Of a stretch of 38,495 nt of DNA, positions 32,051 through 38,495 are shown piece after piece. Within the stretch, counting starts at the first letter, position 1; every line of letters begins with the position of its first letter. This DNA is from an uncultured Bacteroidales bacterium. Its GTDB lineage: Bacteria > Bacteroidota > Bacteroidia > Bacteroidales > UBA932. The translations under genes were made by a program, and so were the position numbers. The stretch lies in assembly GCA_944325765.1 (NCBI GenBank), contig CALVBH010000047.1, positions 1-38,495 on the forward strand. The letters are read 5' to 3'. The notes below the pieces were generated by a model, which was not told where the DNA came from, ran no database searches, and saw only the letters and a program-made list of their open reading frames with translations.

Positions 32051-32932
32051 TCAATTACGTGATTTTCTACCCTTTACAAGGGCGGAGAACGGATGTTTGA
32101 GTCCGGACCAGTCCGTGATTCTTCCGGATGCCGTACCTACCAGTATCGGAGCCTCGAAAAGAACCGGAATCCTGTTCTCGTCATCGCTTATCCAGACCGA
32201 CAGGTCTTCCTCTCCGGTAAAGACATTGCCGGAAATCAGCTTGGCCGAAAACCTGATGGTGTTCACGGTCCCCACTCCCCTCACCCTGATGGTTTCGCGC
32301 CCTCTCAGAATGAAATACACGTTGTAGACATCGTCGTCGATGGCGAATGTCATCGGATATTTCACATCCGGCTCCACACTGTCGAAATCCATATTCCTGG
32401 CAAAGTAAAACAGTGAGGGAAGATCGAAGGTGCACCTGTCCAAAGGGAGTTCGAGCGACCTGTCTCCGTGGCTCGAAGTATAGACTTCGGCCGCTATGTG
32501 GTCCTCTAACAGGCCGTCCCGCCTGTATACGTAAGTGTTTTCAGCCCTGTACTTGCCTTCTTTCGTGTTTCTGGTGAATCTCAGCGGCTGCAGGCCGTCA
32601 TACGTGAACCAGGACTGGAAATTTTCCCTTACCGGGAAAAAAAGATCGTAAAGCCTCGTGGTTCTGCCGTATACCATGCAGTGGTATGACTTGACTCCGT
32701 TGACTCTCAGTGTATCGAGCACGATGTTGGCCCAGCCCACGTCCGAATCGATGGCGCCCCATTCGTAATGTATGGAAAAGGAAAATTTCTCCCCGGCCTG
32801 AAACGCGAGAGAGTCTCCGTCCGAAATATCCATTACGGGAACGCACCCGCCCTCGGACCAGGACTTCGTCTGCCCGGAAAGCATCAGAGGCATCAGCAGC
32901 ACGGCACACAGGAATATGATCTGTCGATACAT
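32051..32932 (-). CDS. DUF3108-family exported protein
   Basis: This 293-residue protein with a signal peptide (MYRQIIFLCAVLLMPLMLSGQ) matches the DUF3108 pattern: FSIHYEWGAIDSDVGWANIVLD, SYHCMVYGRTTRLYDLFFPVRENFQSWFTYDGLQPLRFTRNTKEGKY, and later VWISDDENRIPVLFEAPILVGTASGRI. These are beta-rich, lipid-binding-like (lolA-type) folds by family knowledge. The function is not established. It begins three bases after dnaB stops. Confidence 0.85.
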   Translation of the reverse strand: MYRQIIFLCAVLLMPLMLSGQTKSWSEGGCVPVMDISDGDSLAFQAGEKFSFSIHYEWGAIDSDVGWANIVLDTLRVNGVKSYHCMVYGRTTRLYDLFFPVRENFQSWFTYDGLQPLRFTRNTKEGKYRAENTYVYRRDGLLEDHIAAEVYTSSHGDRSLELPLDRCTFDLPSLFYFARNMDFDSVEPDVKYPMTFAIDDDVYNVYFILRGRETIRVRGVGTVNTIRFSAKLISGNVFTGEEDLSVWISDDENRIPVLFEAPILVGTASGRITDWSGLKHPFSALVKGRKSRN

Positions 32933-32935
32933 AAA

Positions 32936-34456
32936 TCAGAATTCCGGATTCATGAATTCAGAGCCCGGGGAAGACGGCATATCCCCGAACGGATCCGGCA
33001 TGGCTGCGCTGCCGCCCATAATGGAGGATGCCGGAATGAATGACTGTGCGGTAATGGTGTCTTCCATATCCACGAAACGGACTTCGGAAGCCCGGAACAT
33101 CAGAGGCACGTCTCCGATTTCGCCATTCCTGTGCTTCGCGATGATAAGGTCGGTCTTTCCTACCTCGGAAGCATCCTCGCTGAGCCCCTGATAGTCGTAT
33201 CTGTGTATAAAGAGGACCATATCCGCATCCTGTTCTATGGAACCGGATTCACGAAGGTCGCTCAGCTGAGGACGGTTGTTTCCGCCCTGACGTTTCACCG
33301 CATCCCTGCTCAGCTGGGACAGGGCTATGATAGGGACATTCATCTCCTTGGCCGTAGCTTTCAGCGTCCTCGAAATGGCAGCGACCTCCTGCTCACGCAT
33401 TCCCCTCAGTTCCGCCGGTCCCTGCATCAGTTGGAGATAGTCGACTATGATGAGCCTGACCCCTTTCTGGTTAACAAGCCTCTTGACCTTGGAGCGGAAC
33501 TCCATTACAGGGAGGGACGGGGTATCGTCTATATAGAGAGGAGCCTTCGCGAGATCCTTAAGTTTCTCTTCCAGCTGCACCCATTCGTACGGCTCCAGTT
33601 TGGTGCCTCCCTTTATCTTGTCCGAAGAAAGTCCCGTCTCGGAAACCATCATACGCTTGGCCAGCTGTATGGCCGGCATTTCCAGAGAGAAAAACGCCAC
33701 CGGCATGTGATGGTCCACCGCGGCGTTTCTGGCGACATTCACCACGAAGGCAGTCTTTCCGACCGAAGGACGGGCAGCCACGATAATCAGGTCGGAAGGC
33801 TGCCAGCCGAATGTTATCCTGTCCAGCGACGGGAATCCCGACGGAACGCCGCTGAGACCTGTGGTCTCCTGCAGTCGTTCAATGTCGGCCATCGCCTGGT
33901 TTATCACGGAACCGAGTTCCTGGACATCCTTTCTGACATTGTTCTGAATGGCAGCGAAAATCTTGGTCTGCGCCATATCGATGAGCTGGTCCACATTCAC
34001 GCTCTCGTCATACGAGTTTTTCAGAATATCGTATGACGCCGTAATCAGCTCTCTCTGGATACATTTCTGTTTGAGTATCTTTATGTAATACTCTATGTGC
34101 GCTGCCGCGCCGACCTTCTGGCTGAGAAGCGCCAGGGCTTCGGCACCCCCGACTATTTCATAATTTCCCTGCTCCCTGAGTCTCTGGGAGACGGTAAGCA
34201 GGTCCACGGAAGAATGTTCGTTGACTAAAGACACGATGGCCTGATATATCATCCGGTGCTTTTCACTGTAGAAAGTGGACGGCGTAAGCTCCTCCACCGC
34301 GTCGTCCACGCAACTCGGTTCGATAAGGAGCGCACCGATGACCGCCTCTTCCACATCAAGGGCCTGCGGTGGTTTGTTTCCCATCTCAAGCCCTAAAGTG
34401 TCGAGGTTTACGGAATCTTTCCGCCTCTGATATTTCCGTTTTCCGTCTTCAGCCAT
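32936..34456 (-). CDS. dnaB: Replicative DNA helicase DnaB
   Basis: This hexameric helicase unwinds DNA at the replication fork. The 506-residue protein has an N-terminal domain (about 28-130, PQALDVEEAVIGALLIEPSCVDD) for primase and loader contacts, and a RecA-like motor with Walker A ARPSVGKT at 228-235, Walker B LIIVDYLQLM at about 340-349, and the RESGSIEQDADMVLFIHR block with the arginine finger region near 395-415. It has no intein and the length is normal. The start is ATG at 34456, after GGAAGAA. The repeat fragment at 34465-34483 lies directly in its 5' leader. Confidence 0.97.
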   Translation of the reverse strand: MAEDGKRKYQRRKDSVNLDTLGLEMGNKPPQALDVEEAVIGALLIEPSCVDDAVEELTPSTFYSEKHRMIYQAIVSLVNEHSSVDLLTVSQRLREQGNYEIVGGAEALALLSQKVGAAAHIEYYIKILKQKCIQRELITASYDILKNSYDESVNVDQLIDMAQTKIFAAIQNNVRKDVQELGSVINQAMADIERLQETTGLSGVPSGFPSLDRITFGWQPSDLIIVAARPSVGKTAFVVNVARNAAVDHHMPVAFFSLEMPAIQLAKRMMVSETGLSSDKIKGGTKLEPYEWVQLEEKLKDLAKAPLYIDDTPSLPVMEFRSKVKRLVNQKGVRLIIVDYLQLMQGPAELRGMREQEVAAISRTLKATAKEMNVPIIALSQLSRDAVKRQGGNNRPQLSDLRESGSIEQDADMVLFIHRYDYQGLSEDASEVGKTDLIIAKHRNGEIGDVPLMFRASEVRFVDMEDTITAQSFIPASSIMGGSAAMPDPFGDMPSSPGSEFMNPEF

Positions 34457-34464
34457 TTCTTCCG

Positions 34465-34483
34465 GAAGTACCCTTTTTGAGTC
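34465..34483 (-). repeat. Post-stop repeat, partial copy C
   Basis: GAAGTACCCTTTTTGAGTC is the terminal portion of copies A and B in the same orientation. It begins 11 bases after the downstream TAG (34495-34497) that would end the zinc-ribbon protein if the amber codon were read through, and lies in the dnaB leader. Confidence 0.7.
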
Positions 34484-34494
34484 GGCCTCTCAGT

Positions 34495-34578
34495 CTATTC
34501 GAAATCAGGATTGACCAGTATGCGTCCGCAGTATTCGCAGATAATCATTTTCCTGTTCGAAGCGATATCTATGAGTCT
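34495..34578 (-). pseudogene. Detached C-terminal part of the zinc ribbon, in frame after the amber codon
   Basis: Reading on past the TAG, the frame encodes RLIDIASNRKMIICEYCGRI and then LVNPDFE, ending at TAG 34495-34497. CEYC is the missing second Cys pair, and the wording matches family C-termini. A single C-to-T change of CAG (Gln) explains the stop. So the ancestral CDS was 34495-35304 (269 residues). Normal genes here also end in TAG, so TAG is not recoded genome-wide. Confidence 0.8.
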
Positions 34579-35304
34579 CTACGGCGGGATGGAATTGAAA
34601 CAGCCTCCGCAGGAATCCCCGTTGAACACCGATACGACAGCGAGGTGATTGTTGCAGCTTTTCCTGATACGGTCGTAGGCGCTCATAGTCCTGGCATCGA
34701 TTTTCTCGGCGCAGGCGGCCCTTTCGGCGCGGAGTCTGGCCTCTTCGGCCGATGTCGACTCCACGATAGTATCAAGTTCCGCATGCTTGGCCTTCAGATC
34801 CTCGCTCCGGACCTCGATTTTCTCCTTTATGGCTTCTATGTCGACCTTTTTGGCCAGAATGGCCGTCTTGGATTCGTCGATATTTTTCTCAGCGATGGCC
34901 TTGAGCAGTTCCTGGTTCTCGATTTCCTTGTTCAGGGAATCGTATTCGCGGCTGTTTGCGACATTGTCGATCTGGGCCCTGTACTTTTCCAGCTGGGCAT
35001 CGCATTCGGCCATATTGTGTCTGGATTCGGCTATCTTGTCGTTAAGTTCGTCTATATGGGCGCTGATATGCGCTACCTTGGCCTTCATCTCGGAAATCTC
35101 ATTCTCTAAAGACTCTACTTCAAGCGGCAGCTCCCCTCTCAGCTGAAGTATCTTATCTATCTGCGTATCAGCCTGCTGCAATGCATATAATGTTTTCAGC
35201 TTCTCCTCGACGCTCAGATCCGAGTCCGCGAAGCTCTTCTGGATAGACACGAAAGTTTCCCTCTGGTCGATAGGGGTTTCGATTTTTTTCGTTTTCTTAG
35301 CCAT
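34579..35304 (-). CDS. DUF164-type zinc-ribbon/coiled-coil protein, truncated by an in-frame amber codon
   Basis: This 241-residue open frame is a long coiled coil (about 20-190, rich in Glu, Lys and Leu) followed by the start of a C4 zinc ribbon, GDSCGGCFNSIPP, where it meets TAG at 34579-34581. In relatives the ribbon goes on with Gln, then a conserved stretch with a second CxxC. Exactly that continues in the same frame here after the TAG. The second Cys pair is therefore lost unless TAG is read through. The first two ribbon cysteines alone should not hold zinc. These proteins are nucleic-acid-associated by family inference. The gene starts five bases after nif3 ends. Confidence 0.85.
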   Translation of the reverse strand: MAKKTKKIETPIDQRETFVSIQKSFADSDLSVEEKLKTLYALQQADTQIDKILQLRGELPLEVESLENEISEMKAKVAHISAHIDELNDKIAESRHNMAECDAQLEKYRAQIDNVANSREYDSLNKEIENQELLKAIAEKNIDESKTAILAKKVDIEAIKEKIEVRSEDLKAKHAELDTIVESTSAEEARLRAERAACAEKIDARTMSAYDRIRKSCNNHLAVVSVFNGDSCGGCFNSIPP

Positions 35305-35309
35305 TTCGC

Positions 35310-36086
35310 TTAAAAATAATATATCGGGTTACTATTTACATTTTCCGTAATTCGGACTGCAAAGTTAGGAAAATTTTTCTTTATCAATGAAAATAATATC
35401 GGAACTATGTCTTTCTCACTCTCGTAATGTCCTATGTCCATAAGCATAAAACCGTCGGGAGTGAAGAAATGATGATAGGAAACATCTCCAGTTATGTAGA
35501 GTCCGGCTCCGGCGGCCACAGCCGTGCCGATCAGGGAAGCCCCTGCTCCTCCACAAAGGGCCACCTTCGAGATTTTTTCTTCGACCGGACGCGATGTCCT
35601 CAGCATTTTCAGACCGAATCTCTCCTTTACATACGCTACCGTCTCCTCCGATGACATCGGCTCCGGGAAATACCCGATCACCCCGAGTCCGGTCCCGCCG
35701 TCTTCAGGTTCCAGAACCGAAATATCCTTCAGGCCGAGGCGCTCCGCCATAGCTCCGCTGACCCCGGCAATGACCTTGTCTGCCGTCGTATGCGCCGAAT
35801 AAACGGCAATGCCGGCGGAAACCGCCTTGATGACGGCCGCCCCTACCGGATCCTCCGGCGATATTTTCTTCAGCCCCGAAAAAATCAGAGGATGATGCGT
35901 CACTATCATATCCGCTCCGCAGGCCACGGCTTCATCCACGAGCCCGGGAGTGCAGTCCAGCCCGAGAAGCACCGATGTCACCGGACTTTCCGGAGAGCCG
36001 ACCGAAAGGCCGCTGTTGTCCCATTTCTCCTGAATGGAAAGCGGGGCGAATTCCTCGATAACCCTGATTATGTCTCTTACCTTCAT
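35310..36086 (-). CDS. Nif3-like dinuclear metal-centre protein (YbgI/NIF3 family)
   Basis: The 258-residue protein has the metal-site motifs of the family: THHPLIFSG with His 64 and His 65, the SAHTTADKV strand at about 97-105, and the C-terminal DIGHYESEKDIVP, the His and Glu of which complete the site. It is the short form, without the central PII-like insert found in longer relatives. It is probably a cyclohydrolase/hydrolase-type enzyme, function uncertain. In Bacteroidota it commonly stands next to the DUF164 zinc-ribbon gene, as here. Confidence 0.92.
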   Translation of the reverse strand: MKVRDIIRVIEEFAPLSIQEKWDNSGLSVGSPESPVTSVLLGLDCTPGLVDEAVACGADMIVTHHPLIFSGLKKISPEDPVGAAVIKAVSAGIAVYSAHTTADKVIAGVSGAMAERLGLKDISVLEPEDGGTGLGVIGYFPEPMSSEETVAYVKERFGLKMLRTSRPVEEKISKVALCGGAGASLIGTAVAAGAGLYITGDVSYHHFFTPDGFMLMDIGHYESEKDIVPILFSLIKKNFPNFAVRITENVNSNPIYYF

Positions 36087-36105
36087 TTTTTATACCTATA
36101 ATATT

Positions 36106-36155
36106 ATTATAAGAGGCTCCCTTCCCTTCTATATTATAAGAGAATCCTTTCCCTT
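36106..36155. repeat. Tandem imperfect repeat, two 23-base units at 27-base spacing, merR-nif3 gap
   Basis: ATTATAAGAGGCTCCCTTCC (36106) and ATTATAAGAGAATCCTTTCC (36133) recur with a few changes, each followed by CTT. The second unit runs into the merR stop codon. The gap is otherwise A/T-rich. No hairpin with a T-run is evident. Confidence 0.7.
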
Positions 36156-36474
36156 ACTGTTCCATAGAATCCCGTACCTCCGCCAACCGGGCGCGGATCT
36201 CCTTCAGGGAGTCCAGTATCTTCAGGTCTCTGGCGACCGAAGCCCTGTCATCCCTCAGTTTTCTGGCCACCCCTTCGAGTGTCAGCCCTGTCCTGACTAA
36301 AAAATGTATCTGCCTGAACGTCTCCACGTCCTCCGCGGAAAAAATCCGGTTTCCTTTCGCATTCCTGACAGGATGGATGAATTTCGGGAAACTGTCGGAC
36401 CAGAAACGGACCAGCGAAACGTTCTCGCCGAGAATAGCGGCGACCTCGCCTATCGAATAATATATCTTCTGCAT
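36154..36474 (-). CDS. MerR-family transcriptional regulator
   Basis: This 106-residue DNA-binding protein starts YYSIGEVAAILGENVSLVRFWSDSFPKF, the winged helix-turn-helix of MerR, with R-x-W of the second helix and the wing GNRIFSAEDVETFRQIHFLV. A C-terminal helix (about 72-106) would dimerise. No cysteine-rich effector domain exists, so it resembles the small MerR proteins that lack a metal or drug pocket. The gene is 16 bases after the M23 peptidase. Targets unknown. Confidence 0.9.
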   Translation of the reverse strand: MQKIYYSIGEVAAILGENVSLVRFWSDSFPKFIHPVRNAKGNRIFSAEDVETFRQIHFLVRTGLTLEGVARKLRDDRASVARDLKILDSLKEIRARLAEVRDSMEQ

Positions 36475-36490
36475 AATCGCGAGACTAATA

Positions 36491-37456
36491 TCAGTCCAAT
36501 GACTGACCGGTGGCGACGGATATCATCGTCATGTCATAATATTCATCCGGAGCCAGAACCCCGAAAAAATAATTCACAGGATCCTGAACGACTCCGTCCT
36601 TCCTTACTTCATAATGCAGGTGCGGGGCGTAGGAAGTCCCGCTCATCCCCACATGCCCTATTACCTCGCCTCTTTTCACGGAAGCTCCCTTTCGGACAAC
36701 AATGTCCTGGAGATGTGCATATTCCGTCGTATATCCGCCGCCATGATCCAGCACCACGACATTCCCGGAGCCTTTCCTGGACTTCGTAATCCTGATGACT
36801 GTCCCGTCTGCGGAAGCGATGACATCGCTTCCGAGGCTCGACATAAAGTCCAGACCGCCGTGCGTTCCCGTCACCTTGTAGAACGGATTCATTTTCTTTC
36901 CCACAGAAGCGCCTGTCATAGACATGGAAAAATCCCTTACGGGCAGGAACATCGGCGGGCAACGGAAATCTTCCCCCGAACACATTTCGAGGACTTGCAT
37001 CATGTTGGACTCGATCCTGCGGGAACTCTCCATCAGCGCATCGGCCTTCGTTTCCGTCAGTTTCACCAGTTCATCTCCGACCGCCATGGCAGAAAGCGAA
37101 TCCGTGAGTACGAAGCCCGTCCTTCCGTATATCCTGTCCAGATCCGGAGCCTCGGCCTCGAATATGTTCTCGTAAATCTCTTCATCGCGGATTTTCAGAC
37201 CTTCCACCGCAGCATTCAGCAGGTCCGCCTTCTTTTCCATCTCGGGATACATCCTTTCAAGCATCCGGTTCTCGTTCTGCAGTGCCCTCTCCCTGTCCGT
37301 ACTGAAGAACAGGGCGAAGAAGGCATAATAGACTACTGTCAGGGCAATGCTTATCAGAAAAAGTTTCAGAACGGAAAGGAAGAATTTCCTCCCTTTCCGT
37401 TCCGCCTTTTCCACTTCGAAATTGTCGCTGTCGAAAACGTATTTCTTCTTTTCCAT
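36491..37456 (-). CDS. Membrane-anchored M23-family (LytM-like) protein 1
   Basis: This is a cell-wall peptidase or amidase-activating protein. The frame runs up to 37495, but ATG 37456 (MEKKKYVFD) avoids overlap with the upstream gene and matches the start of its neighbour paralogue (KYIFN), so I use it (321 residues). It has a cytoplasmic N-terminus, one membrane helix (about 25-50), a helical periplasmic stretch (about 55-150) and the M23 domain with HGGLDF and HLHYEV zinc motifs and YAHLQDI between. Both metal-binding patterns look intact, so it may be active. Confidence 0.9.
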   Translation of the reverse strand: MEKKKYVFDSDNFEVEKAERKGRKFFLSVLKLFLISIALTVVYYAFFALFFSTDRERALQNENRMLERMYPEMEKKADLLNAAVEGLKIRDEEIYENIFEAEAPDLDRIYGRTGFVLTDSLSAMAVGDELVKLTETKADALMESSRRIESNMMQVLEMCSGEDFRCPPMFLPVRDFSMSMTGASVGKKMNPFYKVTGTHGGLDFMSSLGSDVIASADGTVIRITKSRKGSGNVVVLDHGGGYTTEYAHLQDIVVRKGASVKRGEVIGHVGMSGTSYAPHLHYEVRKDGVVQDPVNYFFGVLAPDEYYDMTMISVATGQSLD

Positions 37457-37475
37457 CGGAGAACTCCCCCTGCCG

Positions 37476-38459
37476 TCAGGCAGGATCATTTTCAACTGCT
37501 GCGGCTGAAGACGCCTTTTCAGTCACCTGGGCATACTCTTCCACGGACATTCCGAGATCCATGAAATTTACAGGGTTCACGTACTTGCCCATATAGATGA
37601 CTTCATAATGGAGATGCGGCCCTGAAGAACGCCCGGAATTTCCGGAAAGCCCGATAAGGGAACCCCGCGAGACTGTCATACCTTTCTTCACGTCTATTTC
37701 GGACAGATGGGCATACCTGGTCTTGTATCCGAAGCCATGATCGATGATGACATATTTCCCGTAACCGTACAACCCGGCGCGGACCGTTTCCACCACCCCG
37801 TCGGCAGTGGCGTATACAGGATTCCCGACATGGCAGGCGAAATCCATCCCGTTATGTCTCTTGGTCGTCCTGAGGAACGGGTCGGACCTGTATCCGAAAG
37901 AACTGGAAATGCGGTACGTGCTCCTGTCAGGAAGAATCGGAGGGACGGAAGGGATGCAGGCAGCCATATCGCCGGCTTTCTTGGCCACGGATTCTATTTC
38001 GTCGAATGAATTCGACTGGAGATACGCCTTCTTGGTCAGCACATCCAGCCGGATTTCAGTGCGGCGGAGCAGCCCTGTCCTGTCGATGGAGGCAAGATAG
38101 GCATACCTGTCCACACCTCCGAAACCGGCATTGCGGACTTCTGCCGGAATTTCATTCATTCCGAATACGGAGCGGTAGATATCGTTGTCCCTGGACTGGA
38201 GGGACGCCAGATATTCGGCGTCGGTGTCCATATTGCGGTTAAGAAGTTCGAGACGGGTATTCAGCCTGTCGTTGTTCTTTTTGAGAAACGCCGTCTTCGG
38301 CAGGTCGCAGCCGAGAACGGACGTGTATATCCAGATATAGAGACCGGAAACGGCGACGCTCGCCGCGAAGACGAGAATCCCCCGCAATGCTTTCCATTTC
38401 CCCGAGTATGTGCATTCCTCGTAGTTGAGTGTCTCCTTGTTGAAAATATATTTCGGCAT
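37476..38459 (-). CDS. Membrane-anchored M23-family (LytM-like) protein 2
   Basis: This paralogue of the next gene downstream has the same order: short cytoplasmic start MPKYIFNKETLNYEE, one membrane helix (about 27-47), a helical periplasmic region, and an M23 domain with HNGMDF, YAHLSEI and HLHYEV. I place the start at ATG 38459 (327 residues). An in-frame ATG at the window edge (38495) lies over the promoter and is less likely. The tail after the domain is about 35 residues and acidic/Ala-rich. The predicted promoter lies six bases upstream. Confidence 0.9.
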   Translation of the reverse strand: MPKYIFNKETLNYEECTYSGKWKALRGILVFAASVAVSGLYIWIYTSVLGCDLPKTAFLKKNNDRLNTRLELLNRNMDTDAEYLASLQSRDNDIYRSVFGMNEIPAEVRNAGFGGVDRYAYLASIDRTGLLRRTEIRLDVLTKKAYLQSNSFDEIESVAKKAGDMAACIPSVPPILPDRSTYRISSSFGYRSDPFLRTTKRHNGMDFACHVGNPVYATADGVVETVRAGLYGYGKYVIIDHGFGYKTRYAHLSEIDVKKGMTVSRGSLIGLSGNSGRSSGPHLHYEVIYMGKYVNPVNFMDLGMSVEEYAQVTEKASSAAAVENDPA

Positions 38460-38465
38460 AATGTG

Positions 38466-38495
38466 CAAAGATAGAAAACTTTTCACACTTTTCAA
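38466..38495 (-). promoter_or_regulatory. Promoter for the M23 operon (TTG-N19-TATCTTTG)
   Basis: On the minus strand, TTG (38493-38495) is followed by 19 bases and TATCTTTG (38473-38466). Both the boxes and the spacing agree with the Bacteroidota consensus, and the ATG at 38459 follows closely. It is the best promoter in the window. Confidence 0.75.

Noticed and set aside
34579..34581. Genome-wide reassignment of TAG to glutamine
   Set aside because: argF', argH, susC and the small TPR gene end in TAG at natural family ends, so TAG acts as a stop here.
35360..35387. TAACTTTG with a TTG 17 bases upstream (minus strand), a possible promoter for the zinc-ribbon gene
   Set aside because: It lies inside the conserved nif3 codons for Pro-Asn-Phe-Ala, so the match is probably due to protein sequence. 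Spacing is also short.
1..38495. CRISPR array, tRNA or rRNA gene, integrase or insertion-sequence transposase
   Set aside because: I looked for regularly spaced repeats, cloverleaf-like segments and transposase motifs and saw none.

Overview
This window comes from a Bacteroidota chromosome, most likely a gut-type Bacteroidales. The evidence is a SusC/SusD pair with an ECF sigma/FecR regulator pair, an arginine pathway built on N-succinylornithine carbamoyltransferase, TAnnTTTG-type promoters, few Shine-Dalgarno sequences, and CHPERSRG-type interspersed repeats. I cannot name the genus.

Layout. (1) 1-1304: the 3' part of an AT-richer AAA ATPase with a DUF4143-type C-terminus, then a promoter and a 43-codon lipoprotein-like ORF. 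(2) 1407-5656: arginine operon argF'-argB-argE-argH. (3) 5650-23362: a polysaccharide-utilisation-type locus. An ECF sigma factor overlaps the end of argH and is followed by FecR, SusC (with an STN domain and a G9 run in the gene), SusD, two exported endonuclease/exonuclease/phosphatase (EEP) proteins with an unknown lipoprotein between them, a second unknown lipoprotein, a 1430-residue protein holding two complete GH89 alpha-N-acetylglucosaminidase modules, glycerate kinase, and a GntP-family permease. (4) 23528-26109: two paralogous small outer-membrane proteins on either side of a Fic-domain gene, then a small membrane protein. Repeats mark this region. (5) 38459 down to 26119, all minus strand: two M23 peptidases, a MerR-type regulator, Nif3, a DUF164-type zinc-ribbon protein interrupted by an amber codon, dnaB, a DUF3108 protein, an RseC-like protein, rnfBCDGEA, and a small TPR-like protein.

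How the genes may work together. The PUL is the most interesting part. Sensing would run SusC STN domain to FecR to ECF sigma. SusC/SusD would capture a ligand. The exported EEP enzymes would act on phosphodiesters and the double GH89 protein would remove alpha-GlcNAc. The glycerate kinase, translationally overlapped with GH89, and the GntP permease suggest that glycerate or a similar sugar acid is released and used. A phosphodiester-containing, alpha-GlcNAc-capped substrate is my inference and has not been shown. The minus-strand block is housekeeping: envelope remodelling, replication, and the Rnf ferredoxin:NAD+ ion pump.

Other points worth a second look are the amber codon that removes the second half of the zinc ribbon, a short repeat motif that lies just after stop codons at four sites, and a possible slippage tract inside susC.
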